DNA from: Adiantum capillus-veneris
Taxonomy: Eukaryota; Streptophyta; Polypodiopsida; Polypodiales; Pteridaceae
DNA: 64,000 nt
Direction: 5' to 3'
Assembly: GCA_014529385.2 (NCBI GenBank)
Contig: CM043968.1
Span: 132,504,018 to 132,568,017, forward strand
The notes under the pieces are model-generated. The model saw only the letters and a program-made list of their open reading frames with translations, ran no database searches and was not told the origin of the DNA. The position numbers and the translations under genes were made by a program. Of the stretch, positions 12,111 to 22,951 are shown one piece after another; within the stretch, counting starts at the first letter, position 1; every line of letters starts with the position of its first letter.

Positions 12111-12307
12111 GTCAGGAGTTTTTTGGAGCAAGTGATTGCGCATATGTACATAGCCATGCATGGTGCATCAAATAAAGAATTTCTCATTTTCCGGAGCCAG
12201 GTGGCTACGTGGGGCCCACATGTACAGGTAGAACAGGGTGTACATAGTGCATCGATTTTCACTATTACCAGTACCAGCGTGTTTTAATTTATATAATAAT
12301 GAGGAGT

Positions 12308-13066
12308 TGATAGCGCGTAAAACTTCTCGAGGAAGCTACCCGTGGACCGACGACATGAGGTAAGCAGGTGCGTCAGATGGCATCTAGTGGCGCCAGGAGG
12401 GCGAATGGGGTCAATACTTGCATGTGGATAAGTACAGACACAACGTGGGTGTTTTCTTGTGAAAATTATGCAGAAAGGTCATCATGAGGTCCATATGTTG
12501 GGGCCACTTCATGTGGTGACGGGATGCATTATTGAAAAATGTAGAGTGCCAGGTGTGCGGATGATGCAAAAAGGGTACAACTATGCACTGCGAGATCAGG
12601 TTTTGGGTTGTTCGGGTCCGTTTGAGGTCAACTAAAAGGCCAAGCTAAGTGTGGCAACTGAAAAAACTGAGAGAAGACTAGAAAAAATATGGAGAAAAGA
12701 GGAGGAACAGCTGTAACTGTGTTTTTTGGGGTTTTTGGAGCCTGTTTTGGCCGTAAACTGCTTATCCGAGGTCGGATTGGAGCAATTTGACATTGTAGAC
12801 TGGGGTTTTGGGCCGTTCCGGACGCGATGGCGCTATCCATTTTTCCAAATTACTCACAATTTTTCTGCTGATTTGGCTGTGTAAATTTCTCCTATGAGCG
12901 AAGCTTCTGCTCCAATTTGTGATTGTATCTGGCATATTTTACCATATTGTGTGAGCTATTTGCCCCATTGGTGCTGGCCCAAGATTAACTATATCTAAAC
13001 ATCAGAAATTATCCTCTTTTGAGCTAAGTTTTTTGGGTGTCTGTGTGTGTGTGTGTGTGTGTGTCT
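12308..13066 (+). repeat. Gy-B 5' LTR, left part
   Basis: The start is placed at TGATAGCGCG because the Gy-A spacer text fades out here and the sequence then runs without coding potential to the Copia-3 insertion. The continuation lies at 19377-19552. With one target copy removed the LTR would be about 935 bp. No second LTR exists in the window to prove the left end. Confidence 0.5.
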
Positions 13067-13808
13067 TGTTAGAAAATAAGACGTAGCTAAATAGATAATT
13101 GAGTAGATTATGTAATGGAGAGAGACATATTTACATACACGAGATTATAGAGTAGTGAGAGAAAGAGAGAGTACAAAAGATATGCGTGGTTCACCCAATG
13201 TGGGCTACATCCACGGGAAAGCAGCCACTCAATGGCTTTAGTACTTCAAAACAAGAAGTAGTTTACAAAGGGATTATACCCTTTTGGAGCTCCCACCTTG
13301 CTTCACTCTCACCACCTCACACCCACCTTGTTGCATCAACTTCACACTATGAAATGTGTGTAGAAATGGCTTCTTTTTATAGGCCAAAAGGGCTGCCCTC
13401 TCTCATGAGAGGCAGCCATGTGTAGCCGTCCTTGTGTGAATAAGTCCAAATCGGACCCTCCAATCTGCCCATGTGTGGCCGCCCTTGTGTAGAAAAATCC
13501 GCTTTTGAATTCGGCCACCGGCCACCGGCCATTGACTACAGGCCACGGCCAACTGACCGGTCTATTTTCGACCACTTTTCGGCCGTCGTCCGGTCATAAT
13601 ATTCCGGCGAGGGGGAAAAAAAAGTCTCGGGGGCTTCCGCCCCCGAGGCCCCCTAAAGTTGCCCCTGAATTTTGGCCGTAAAATTTTTTGGTTTCTGGCG
13701 AGTGATTTTCCTTCACGCACGATGGCTTCTCCTCATAATGGGGGCCTTACAAATGTGCGCTTTTACCACAAAAAATTACAAGGGGTAAATCAGGCTCCAT
13801 ACTTAACA
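13067..13808 (-). repeat. Copia-3 3' LTR (742 bp)
   Basis: It runs from TGTTAGAAAATAAG to CATACTTAACA on the plus strand, so on the element strand it begins TGTTAAG and ends CTAACA. A purine-rich tract (AAGTGGGAGAT on the minus strand, 13809-13820) precedes it and serves as the PPT. Confidence 0.93.
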
Positions 13809-13868
13809 ATCTCCCACTTGGAGACTGATCTCTAAACCAAACCTGCGACTGCTTTCCATCCTGGCTTC

Positions 13869-14402
13869 TTATCCTTGAATGCCGATTGAAGATAAGCAAA
13901 AGCTCAACTTCTCCTTGTTGACCACCTTTGTAAACATGTTTGCAGGATTTTCACTTGTATGCACCTTTCCTAGCTTTAGCTGTCCCTCTTCCAAAAGAGT
14001 GTGTATGAAGTGATATCTCACCTCAATGTGCTTTGTCCTTGAATAAAAGGCCGAGTTCTTCACAAGATGAATAGAGCTTTGGCTATCACTGTATAAGACA
14101 CAATTGTCTTGTTTGAATCCAAGCTCTTCTAAGAATCTGTGAAGCCACAAAATTTCTTTGCTTGCCTCTGTCATTGCTACATACTCTGCTTCCGTGGTAG
14201 AAAGTGAGACCACTTTCTGCAACTTTGAAGCCCAGCTTATTGTTGTGCCTCCAACTGTGAATACATAGCCCGTAGTGCTCCTTAGAGTATCTTTGTCACC
14301 TGCCATATCTGCATCAGCATACCCTTGAAGAAAAATATCAGTTCCTCCAAAATACAAAGCATTTGTTGTTGTCCCTTTTAGATACCTAAGTATCCACTTC
14401 AC
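13869..14402 (-). pseudogene. pol: Copia-3 RNase H
   Basis: An intact stretch of 177 residues with Copia RNase H motifs: [31 protein letters not shown] and [10 protein letters not shown], so the catalytic Asp, Glu and Asp residues are present. It ends at a stop at 13869, 60 bp from the 3' LTR, the normal end of a Copia polyprotein. It is part of a broken pol, since stops lie between it and RT at 14403-14750. Confidence 0.85.
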
Positions 14403-14539
14403 AGCTCTTTACCTGGGTTGTCCATGAACTTACTCACAACTCCCACAGCATGTGCAATGTCTGGCCTTGTCCAGACCATAGCATACATTAGAGACCCTAC
14501 CACCGCAGCATATGGAACTTTAGACATATAGGCTATCTC

Positions 14540-15580
14540 CTATTGTGTCTTTGGACACATATCCTTTGTTAGTTTAAAGTGACCAACCAAAGGTGTAGAA
14601 ACTGGTTTTGCATTTTGCATTGCAAATCTTTCTAGTACCTTCTTGATGTAATCCTCTTGAGATAGCTTTATTGTCTTCTTCGTCCTTTCCCTTGATATTT
14701 TCATACCAAGTATCCTCCTTGCAGCACCTAAATATTTCATTGAAAAATATTAAGAGAGCTCCTCTTTTAGGTCTTTGATGTCGTGCATGTTAGCACTTGC
14801 AATCAACATGTCATCAACATACAACATTAGGATGATGAAATTCCCATCTCCCAAATTCTTCGTGTAGACGCAGTGATCCGAGTTGCATCTTGTAAATCCA
14901 TGATCCAACATCCATTGATCAAACTTCAAGTACCATTGTCTCGATGCTTGTTTTAAACCATACAAGATCTTCTTTGATCTGAAAACCATTTTCTCCTTAC
15001 CGTTTACTTCATACCCCTTTGGTTGAAGCATGTAGATTTCCTCCTCTAAGTCACCGTGAGGGAATGCCGTATTTACATCCATTTGCTCGAGATTTAAATC
15101 ATGAGCAGCCACAAGGCTTAAGAAAAGCCTAATTGAGTTCATTTTTACAACAGGAGAAAATATTTCATTGAAGTCAATACCTTTCTTTTGAGAAAACCCT
15201 TTTACCACAAGCCTAGACTTGTACCTTTTCTTCCCACCTTCTTATTCCTTCAGCTTGTACACCCATTTGTTTTGAAGTGCCCGCTTACCTTTAGGCAACT
15301 CAACCAACTCCCATGTTTGGTTGCAATGTAGCGAGTCCATGTCCACTTGCATGCTCTTCGTCCATTCTTCTTTGGATTCATGTTGCATAGCTTCTTCGTA
15401 TGATTCCGGCTCCCCAGGATCTGAGATCAAGAGATGGTTGAAGGAAGGAACAAACCTTTCTGGAGGTCTACTTGCTCTTGTAGATCTTCGGGGAATAGGT
15501 TGAGGCTCCAAATTTGGTTGACTTTGTTGCACATTGTCACCGTTTTCAGTCCTTGAGTCTTCACCATCCTCAAGCTCCAT
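14540..15580 (-). pseudogene. pol: Copia-3 reverse transcriptase
   Basis: RT motifs are in order: KWVYKLKE, FNEIFSPVVKMNSIR, MDVNTAFPHGDLEEEIYM, LYGLKQASRQWYLKF and the catalytic YVDDMLIAS (about 14800). The 'palm to connection' part continues to 14540 (LGAARRILGMKI). Stops at about 15242 and 14750 break it. The N-terminal part of this domain is also present in the second copy of the internal duplication (15873-16665). Confidence 0.85.
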
Positions 15581-16665
15581 GTACTCATCACCTTTCTTTT
15601 GTTTGTTTTCTTTCCAAGTAATCTTTGTACATATTTTTTTCGTTAAAAATTACATCCCTACTCCTTAATATTTTACCATCTTCAAGATTCCATAGGCGAT
15701 ACCCAAAGTCAGCTTCTCCATAGCCAATCAAGAAACACTTTTTGGACTTTACATCTAGCTTTGATCTTAGACTTCTATCTATGTGCATGAAAGCCTCACA
15801 CCCAAACACTTTGAGAAATGCATAATAATTCACCGATTTACCTGTCCATGCCTCTTCTGAAACTTCCCCATTCATTTGCTCGAGATTTAAATCATGAGCA
15901 GCCACAAGGCTTAAGACAAGCCTAATTGAGTTCATTTTTACAACAGGAGAAAATATTTCATTGAAGTCAATACCTTTCTTTTGAGAAAACCCTTTGACCA
16001 CAAGCCTAGACTTGTACCTTTTCTTCCCACCTTCTTCTTCCTTCAACTTGTACACCAATTTGTTTTGAAGTGCCCGCTTACCTTTAGGCAACTCAACCAA
16101 CTCCCATGTTTGGTTGCGATGTAGTGAGTCCATGTCCACTTGCATGCTCTTCGTCCATTCTTCTTTGGATTCATGTTGCATAGCTTCTTCGTATGATTCC
16201 GGCTCCCCAGGATCTGAGATCAAGAGATGGTTGAAGGAAGGAACAAACCTTTCTGGAGGTCTACTTGCTCTTGTAGATCTTCGGGGAATAGGTTGAGGCT
16301 CCAAATTTGGTTGACTTTGTTGCACATTGTCACCATTTGCAGTCCTTGAGTCTTCACCGTCCTCAAGCTCCATGTACTCATCACTTGTTTCTTTTGTTTG
16401 TTTTCTTTCCAAGTAATCTTTGTACATATTTTGTTCGTTGAAAATTACATCCCTACTCCTTAAGATTTTACCATCTTCAGGATTCCATAGGCGATACCCA
16501 AAGTCAGCTTTTCCATAGCCACTGAAGAAACACTTTTTGGACTTTGCATCTAGCTTTGATCTTAGGCTTCTATCTATGTGCATGAAAGCCTCACACCCAA
16601 AAACTTTGAGAAATGCATAATTCACCGATTTACCTGTCCATGCCTCTTTTGGAACTCCCCCATCC
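15080..16665 (-). repeat. Tandem duplication inside Copia-3 pol, unit about 793 bp
   Basis: Positions 15080-15872 and 15873-16665 are near-identical copies that differ by a few substitutions and single-codon indels. Each covers the integrase C-terminal region (FGCEAFMHIDRSLRSKLD) and the start of RT (FNEIFSPVVKMNSIR). The junction on the element strand fuses LEQM to NGEVSEEAW. This places a second integrase tail between two partial RT starts, so no functional polyprotein could arise from this copy. Confidence 0.9.
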
Positions 16666-17285
16666 AATGCCATTGAGGGTGACCGGTTGATTAAGTACAC
16701 AGACGTACGTATAGCTTCCACCCAAAGCTCAAGCGGTAGGCCTGCATGTAGCCGCATGCTTCATGCTCGCTCCATGATTGTCCCGTTCATCTTTTCTGAA
16801 ATCCCATTTTGTTGAGGTGTCCTTGGGGTTGTCCTTTGTCTCCGAATACCATTGCTAGCACAAAAGCTTTCAAAAGCTTGGCTACAATATTCGCCTCCAT
16901 TGTTGGACCTGAGGCATTTAACCTTGGTACCTGTTTCATTCTCCACAAAGGCTTTCAAGCTTTGAAATATGGAAAATACATCGGATCTATTCTTCATGAC
17001 ATAAACCCATGTTTTTCTAGTCGCATCGTGTATGAATGTTACATAGTACAATGAGTCACCAAGTGATGGTGTACTTGCAAGACCCCAAACATCAGAATGA
17101 AGCAACTCAAATTTTTTATTTTTTCTTTCAGTTTGTGATTTTTGAAATTTTAGCCTCTTTTGTTTACCATAAACACAATCTTCACAGAACTCAAAGTCTA
17201 CTTCTTTCAAACCTGGTAGAAGCTTCTCTATTTGAAGGATTTGCATTCCTTTGGCACTTATATGCCCAAGCCGGTAGTGCCACAC
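15588..17285 (-). pseudogene. pol: Copia-3 integrase, with duplicated C-terminal region
   Basis: The zinc domain is MWHYRLGHIS followed by CEDCVYGKQKR (about 17285-17160). The core has HSDVWG (first catalytic Asp) and RSNNGGEY, where the second catalytic Asp is Asn. NGISEKMNGTIMERA follows near 16770 and stops at 16761. The frame reopening at 16757 continues the integrase C-terminus (ELWVEAIRTSVYLINRSPS) and then runs through the duplicated segment to 15588. Confidence 0.85.
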
Positions 17286-17339
17286 CGCACTGCCAACTTC
17301 TATAGTTGCTGCACAAGAGGAAGGTTGCGTGCTAACAGT

Positions 17340-17732
17340 TCACAAGTAAAGTGTACCAACCTTTTCTCCCTTGGCAACCACCAAAGATCCCTTTGAGATC
17401 TTCCACCGTTTGTTTCCGAATGCAATGTTGTGACCTTCATCGTCCAATTGTCCTGTAGATATCAAATTTTTGCGAAGAGAAGGAACATGCCTAACATCTT
17501 TAAGCTTCCATTCATTTTCGTTAGCAGTTTTGACAGAAACTGTACCTTTGCCGACAATCTCACAAGCTTCATCATCTCCCAAGTATACATACCCAAAATT
17601 ACCTTTGGTGTAGTCTTGGAAATGTTTCTTGTGTGGTGTCGCATGGAATGAAGCCCCGGAATCTACTATCCAGGAATTAGACACACTGTCTAATAAGAGA
17701 ATTAGAGCATCTTGCTCTACTTTACCTGCCAC
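17340..17732 (-). pseudogene. pol: Copia-3 protease
   Basis: The retroviral aspartic protease active site appears as SWIVDSGASFHATPHKKHF, followed by the expected DVRHVPSLRKNLISTGQL segment. The catalytic Asp-Ser-Gly is intact. A stop at 17340 separates it from integrase, so the domain looks sound but the polyprotein is broken. Confidence 0.87.
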
Positions 17733-17784
17733 ATTGGCCTCCGATGTTGGCTTGTTGTCTTGAGACTCTGTCTCCTTCTTCTTC

Positions 17785-18532
17785 TTGGACCATCAATCCT
17801 TCTTGACGTGGCCCTTCTTGCCGCAGTTCCAACATTCAAGAACTGACTTTGTGCGTGACTTGCTCCGCCTTGAGCGATCACGACGCTTTTGGTTTTTGAA
17901 CCTCTCCTTAGGCCTTCCTCTTGTTTCCACTGACAGTGCAACACTTGATGATTCTCCTGTGATTCTCCTTCGTATTTCCTTGCTTAGGAGAACACCCACA
18001 ACATCATCAAACTTAAGAGTATTTATGACAGAAATAGAATTACTTACAGCTATCACAAGGCTGTCCCAACTATTCGGTAGAGATGATAGTATAAGAAGAG
18101 CTCGCACTTCGTCATCGAAATTGATTTTCACCGATCGAAGTTGCCTTATGTTTGTGTTAAAGTCATTTAGGTGTTCTGCAACTAAACCATTCTCTGCCAT
18201 CTTTAGATTGAACAAGCGCTTCATAAGAAATACCTTATTGGATGCCGATGGTTTCTCGTAGAAGTCGTCAAGTGACTTCATCAAGTCCTCCATGGTCTTC
18301 ATCTCCGAAACATTGAGGCCACCGTTGATGCCAAGCATTACCGGATTGTTCCTAGTGCCTTTCGATCAAGGACAATCCATGCTTCATCTGCCATCATTGC
18401 GGGCTTCTTTGCAAGACCGCCTAGTGGCAAATAGAGGTCCTTCTGGTAGAGATTGTCTTCAATCTACATCTTCCAATGTTGGTAGTTTTTTCCATTGAAC
18501 TTCTCAATCTTGAGCTTCCGTTCCTCCGCCAT
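17785..18532 (-). pseudogene. gag: Copia-3 Gag
   Basis: The start is the ATG at 18532 (MAEERKLKIEKFNGKNY), about 60 bp after the primer site, as is normal for Copia. The frame has stops near 18465 and 18340, then a long Gag body (SLDDFYEKPSASNKVFLMK, LLILSSLPNSWDSLV). The zinc knuckle CWNCGKKGHVKKD near 17800 lacks its last Cys, which is replaced by a TGA stop. It is a UBN2-type capsid, diverged but recognisable. Confidence 0.87.
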
Positions 18533-18591
18533 AACTCCCACTCAATTCAAGGAATCCTTTCCTTGAGATAATTTAGCTACGAGCAAACCTT

Positions 18592-18603
18592 GCTCTGATG
18601 CCA
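18592..18603 (-). promoter_or_regulatory. Copia-3 primer-binding site
   Basis: On the minus strand the site reads TGGCATCAGAGC, 4 nt inside the 5' LTR. It matches the complement of the initiator-Met tRNA 3' end (TGGTATCAGAGC) with one change. This is the usual Copia primer. Confidence 0.85.
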
Positions 18604-18607
18604 GTTG

Positions 18608-19371
18608 TGTTAGAAAATAAGACGTAGCTAAATAAATAATTGAGTAGAGTACTTAATAGAGAGAGACAGATTTACATACACGAGATTATAGAGTAGAGAG
18701 AGAGAGAGAGAGAGAGTACACAAGATATACGTGGTTCACCCAATGTGGGCTACGTCCACGGGAAAGCAGCTACTCAATGGCTTTAGTACTTCAAAACAAG
18801 AAGTAGTTTACAAAGGTATTATACCCTTTTGGATCTCCCGCCTTGCTTCACTCTCACCCCCTCACACCCACCTTGTTGTATCAACTTCACACTATGAAAT
18901 GTGTGTAGAAATGGCCTCCTTTTATAGGCCAAAAGGGCTGCCCTCTCTCATGAGAGGAAGCCATGTGTAGCCGTCCTTGTGTGAATAAGTCCAAATCCGA
19001 CCCTCCAATCCGCCCATGTGTGGCCGCCCTTGTGTAGACCAATCCGCTTTTGAATTCGGCCACTGGCCCTTGACTTCTGACCACTGGCCACCAGCCAACC
19101 GACTGGTCAATTTCCGGCCACTTTCCGACCGTTGTCCGGCCATAATATTCCGACGAAAAGGAATATTCCGGTGAGGGGGGGGAAAAAGTATCGGGGGCTT
19201 CCGCCCCCGAGGCCCCTAAAGTTGCCCCTGAATTTTGGCCCTGAAAATTTTTGGTTTCCGGCGAGTGATTTTCCTTCATGCATGATGGCTTCTCCTCATA
19301 ATGGGGGCCTTACAAATGTGCGCTTTTACCACAAAAAATTACAAGGGGTAAATCAGGCTCCATACGTAACA
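18608..19371 (-). repeat. Copia-3 5' LTR (764 bp)
   Basis: This is the full-length partner of 13067-13808. It holds a (GA)n run at about 18690-18716 absent in that length from the other copy, and it ends at CATACGTAACA. The TGTCT target duplication follows at 19372-19376. Confidence 0.93.
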
Positions 19372-19552
19372 TGTCTCTGTGTGGAGTGTGTAAATGGGTA
19401 GTCTCTCTCCTCCCACTCCATAGGTGTGTTCCCTGTCTCGGCCAGGTGGGTTGTGTTAGCCGAGTGGTGCCCCATAGTGTGTGTGTGTATCTTTCCAAGA
19501 GTGTGTGTCGGGTCATTATAGAGGCATTCTATGTGTTTCCATCCCGCTCACA
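19372..19552 (+). repeat. Gy-B 5' LTR, right part
   Basis: This resumes the GT-rich Gy-B LTR after the Copia-3 target duplication (19372-19376). The end is placed at the CA at 19551-19552, six bases before the primer site. Joined to 12308-13066 it gives an LTR of about 935 bp. Confidence 0.6.
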
Positions 19553-19558
19553 TTCTTT

Positions 19559-19578
19559 TGGCGCCCCCAGGGAGGATC
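19559..19578 (+). promoter_or_regulatory. Gy-B primer-binding site
   Basis: The site TGGCGCCCCCAGGGAGGATC lies six bases after the presumed LTR end. TGGCGCC is the usual start of plant Gypsy primer sites (Asp, Arg or Lys tRNA classes). I cannot name the tRNA with certainty. Confidence 0.65.
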
Positions 19579-20834
19579 TTCTTCGAGTACCTTCGAGCTT
19601 CAAGCTTTGAGATTTAGGATTACAAGTTGCAGACTACAGGTTACAGGTTACAAGGACAGATACAGGTACAGGTGATTCACACAGGTACAGGTAGCTATAG
19701 TACAGTGATATACTAGCAGTGGTGTCACTTGCAGTTGTTGTGGGTATGCATCATTTGGCGCCTGTTTGAGCGCATTGTCTGCTGGATTGTACGTTACTTG
19801 TGGAAACTGCCATTGTACGCCTTTGTGGAGTCATACTTGGTTTTTTTTGGTAGTCCCAACCATTTTTGAGACTTGGTCTAGAAGATGGTCATTTTTGAGA
19901 CTTGACTATATGAGATTTGCATAAGCCTTCGTGTGAGGGTCGATAGCGTGAGGTTTTATTGAGCTAGGGGATTCTCAAATGTGGATATCCTTTCGGTGAT
20001 ACAGGTAGCTGGAGCACCCTTTTTGTGACCTCGCCATAGGCTATGTACTAGTGATTCCTACTGGATGCTCTGGTTCTATTGTTGGTAGTTTATGCATACA
20101 TATGCAGTCTATATTTTGGGCTCACACTGCTCTACTTTTGGGGAAAATCTGCCAAAATTTTTTCAAGTTATGATGGCTGGTTTTTTGGTCTTTTAAGCCA
20201 TTTATGCTGTTATGCTGCTGAAATTTTGGCAAAATCAGAGGATAAGACAGGTGTGCTTTCTTGGGATCTGCATGATTGACTTTAATGGATGATCAAAATG
20301 GCCCTCAATTGACTCCTTTTCATTTAACTCAGAGAATCTAGATAAATGTTCATGTGTCCCAAGAAGATTTTTTTCCAGCAGCGCATAGTCTTTATGTTTG
20401 GCCAAGAAGATTCAGAGAGATCCTGGAATGTCCTTTGCCTATTGTAATTGCGATGATTAACCATGAAAACTCGTTTGATGTGCATGTGTTTGTCCTTATC
20501 TAAAGTTGAGCTCCATTAAAGTTTTTGGGAATTGGATAGTGAAAAGTTTTGGGTTCTTGCACGTGTGTTCGAAGGGATTCTCAAAGCATTGTAACTTGGG
20601 TAGCCATGGATTTCTCTTATCCGAGTTTCATGGAAGAAGTGATGCAGATGTGGAAGAAGTTTTAGAAAAGATGGAGGTAGCTTGCATTAGCAACTAGATT
20701 CATGGAGGTAGTCATGGGTAGCCATGGCTTTCTCTTATCCGGAGTTTCATGGAAGAAGTGATGCAGATGTGGAAGAAGTTTTAGAAAAGATGGAGGTAGC
20801 TTGCATTAGCAACTAGATTCATGACCCTGCGCAG
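19579..20834 (+). other. Gy-B leader, with a 118-bp tandem duplication
   Basis: This is the untranslated leader of Gy-B, with scattered ACAGGT repeats at 19640-19700. A segment containing TAGCCATGG...GATTCATG is present twice in tandem, at 20601-20704 and 20719-20823, period 118 bp and nearly identical. Its translated text (EEVLEKMEVACISN) looks like a decayed Gag N-terminus. Confidence 0.65.
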
Positions 20835-22074
20835 ATGTTACGTCTTCTCCAAATCTGTTTGAAGAGTGATGCACAAGTTTGGTCCAAGGCATTTGAAGAG
20901 GAGTTGCGTGTGGCTGATCCACCTGTAAGATTGAGTTGGGAAAATCTAAGGCATGGATTGGAAGTGGAGTTTGTGAAGATAGAAGATTCTGACAAAGTGT
21001 GGCAAGAAGTACAAGGTTTGGTGCAAAAGGAAGGTGAGCCAGTAGATGCGTACATACGTAAGTTTTCATTGGCATGGGAGAGGATGTGCAAGGCCTTAGC
21101 ACCACAAGTACCCCCGCCTGACATGATAAAGAAGGACAGGTTCTTGGCTGGTCTTTGGGAGAATATACGTTGGAGAGTGGAGCTAAAGAAGCCTAGGACA
21201 TATGAAGATGCACTATAGGTAGCAAGGAACAAAGAGTGGAAGGTGAGGAAAATGAGCCAGCTAGGGGGGGGAGTCTTCGCCCATGAGGTCTGAATTTCAG
21301 CCTATGGACTCTTTACAAGGTTGCATGCCAGTGGTTCATCACGAACCAGTGGTTGCCGCTACTCCTCAGGTTATGCCAGCAGTGGTCACTACAGTAGTGC
21401 AAGATGATGGGCTAAGGCAAGACATGAGGCAAGTAGTAGATTTAATGAAGAATCTCAGCGTAAACATGCTTGGTCAAGTGGGAAATCATCGAGGTCGAGG
21501 GAGGTCAGGAGGTGAAGAAAAGCCTAGGAATGGTGTTGGAAAAAGCAATGGTAGGTTCTGGAGGCAGATGCCCACATGTTATAATTGGGGAGATTTGGGT
21601 CACATTAGCGCGCAATGTGATAAGCCAGCAAGGATGGGGAGAGACATGTATCCATTTCCAAGACAGGTGCTAACTAGGTCAAATGATTATGGCATTGAAA
21701 TTAAGGGAGAAGAAGGAACCAGTGGATTAACTCAAGAGGAAAAGGGAAAGACAAAAGTGATAAGTGTAGTCACCTTGGAGAAGGCATCAAAGTTAGAGGA
21801 TACATTAGTGATGTCTACTGGGAAGAGGACAACAGAGGACAAGGAAGGAAGAAGTGCCCCAAGTCCTAGTAAGAAGAAGGAAAAGAGCCATGAAGGCGAG
21901 GATGTCAAGGCCAAGAGGAAAAGAAGAGCTTGTCGCAAGTTTCATGTTTCAGATTTTCCACTAGGGGATGGGCAATTAAGCTATGACTTGAAGGAGGATC
22001 TGACAAGCAGGAAAGCAAATGTTACTTTTGGGCAGCTTATAGAGATGGTGCCTAAGCTAAAGCGACAGTGGTAG
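20835..22074 (+). pseudogene. gag: Gy-B Gag, interrupted
   Basis: The first part (20835-21218) is a Gypsy Gag capsid segment: AQVWSKAFEEEL, LRHGLEVEFVKIEDSDKVWQE, DAYIRKFSLAWERMCKALAP. A stop at 21218 separates it from a second part (21283-22074) with a zinc-knuckle remnant CYNWGDLGHISAQCD, where the second Cys is Trp, and a Lys/Glu-rich C-terminal tail (KKKEKSHEGEDVKAKRKRR) that resembles a nuclear localisation signal. The family is clear from the order and the downstream pol. Confidence 0.8.
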
Positions 22075-22165
22075 AGGATGGTCAACCCAATCGAGAAAGA
22101 ACCAGAGAGAGGCTCAATAAAGGTGTCGGCAATGGATGAGCTACCAGACATTTGTCCAATAGTAG

Positions 22166-22900
22166 ATGTGTGGCATAAACGAAAAAAATATGGTACAAGG
22201 TTATGTGGATGGTGGAGTCCAGATATGTGTCATAACACACTCATGTGTTGAGAAGATGGGTCTCACAGTGATTGGGGTGTCAGGTTTTTGGATCAGATTG
22301 GCAAACCATCAGAAAGTAAAATGTTTGGGTGTTGTAAAGAGCTTAGAAGTGGAGGCATATGATGCGAAGGCGGTGGTTGATTTTCATGTGATGCCAGCGG
22401 GGTTGGGAGCATATCCTATTATACTGGGTAGACCATGGTTACGTGCAGTGGGAGCTGTTCAAGATTGGAGAAGTGGTACAATTAGCCTCTATGGAAAGAC
22501 AGGTGCCAAGAAGCTTTATAATATGGACACAAGGAAATGATTGGAGGAGCTTCATGAAGATGAGGATGAGTCTAGTGATGAAGGCTATTCCACACTGTCA
22601 GATGAGGATAGTGATAGTACTACGAGCAGTGATGAGGATGCTGATGTTGCATTTCTTTTGATGGACAAAGAAACCCAGGGGTCTGGTTTAGTTGCATTTG
22701 CAAATGAGGTTGAAGATGAAAGTGAAGGGCCTTATGAAGTGATTGAAGGGTTGATGCAAACCAAGGTTGAGTTGTCAAAGAAGCAGGAATTGATGACACA
22801 AATGATCAGTGGAGACCTCTCAACTATGGAGAAGGAGATATATTTGCACATACTGGCTAGTTTTCCTGATTTGTTCATTACTTCATAAGAAGAGATCAGA
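22166..22900 (+). pseudogene. pol: Gy-B protease and acidic linker
   Basis: The retropepsin fold is recognisable from GYVDGGVQICVIT and IILGRPWLRAVGAVQDW. The active site reads DGG where DSG or DTG is expected, so the Ser or Thr is lost. After a TGA at 22538 the reading frame continues in the same direction as an acidic linker (EELHEDEDESSDEGYSTLSDEDSDS, split by decay) toward RT. It would mature the Gag-Pol protein if active. Confidence 0.75.
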
Positions 22901-22951
22901 GGGTTCAAGGGAGAAGAGATGCATATATAACTGAAGGAAGGTGCTACGCCA

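Larger units (their letters stand above)
13067..19371 (-). mobile_element. Copia-3, complete Ty1/Copia retrotransposon
   Basis: Two LTRs of the same family (13067-13808 and 18608-19371) enclose a Copia gag-pol on the minus strand. A perfect 5-bp target duplication, TGTCT, lies at 13062-13066 and 19372-19376. The PBS and PPT are both in place. The element inserted in a GT-rich stretch of the Gy-B LTR. LTR copies differ at roughly 5 to 6 percent of sites in the parts I compared, so it is moderately old. Internal stops, one internal tandem duplication and a mutated integrase make it non-autonomous. Confidence 0.95.
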
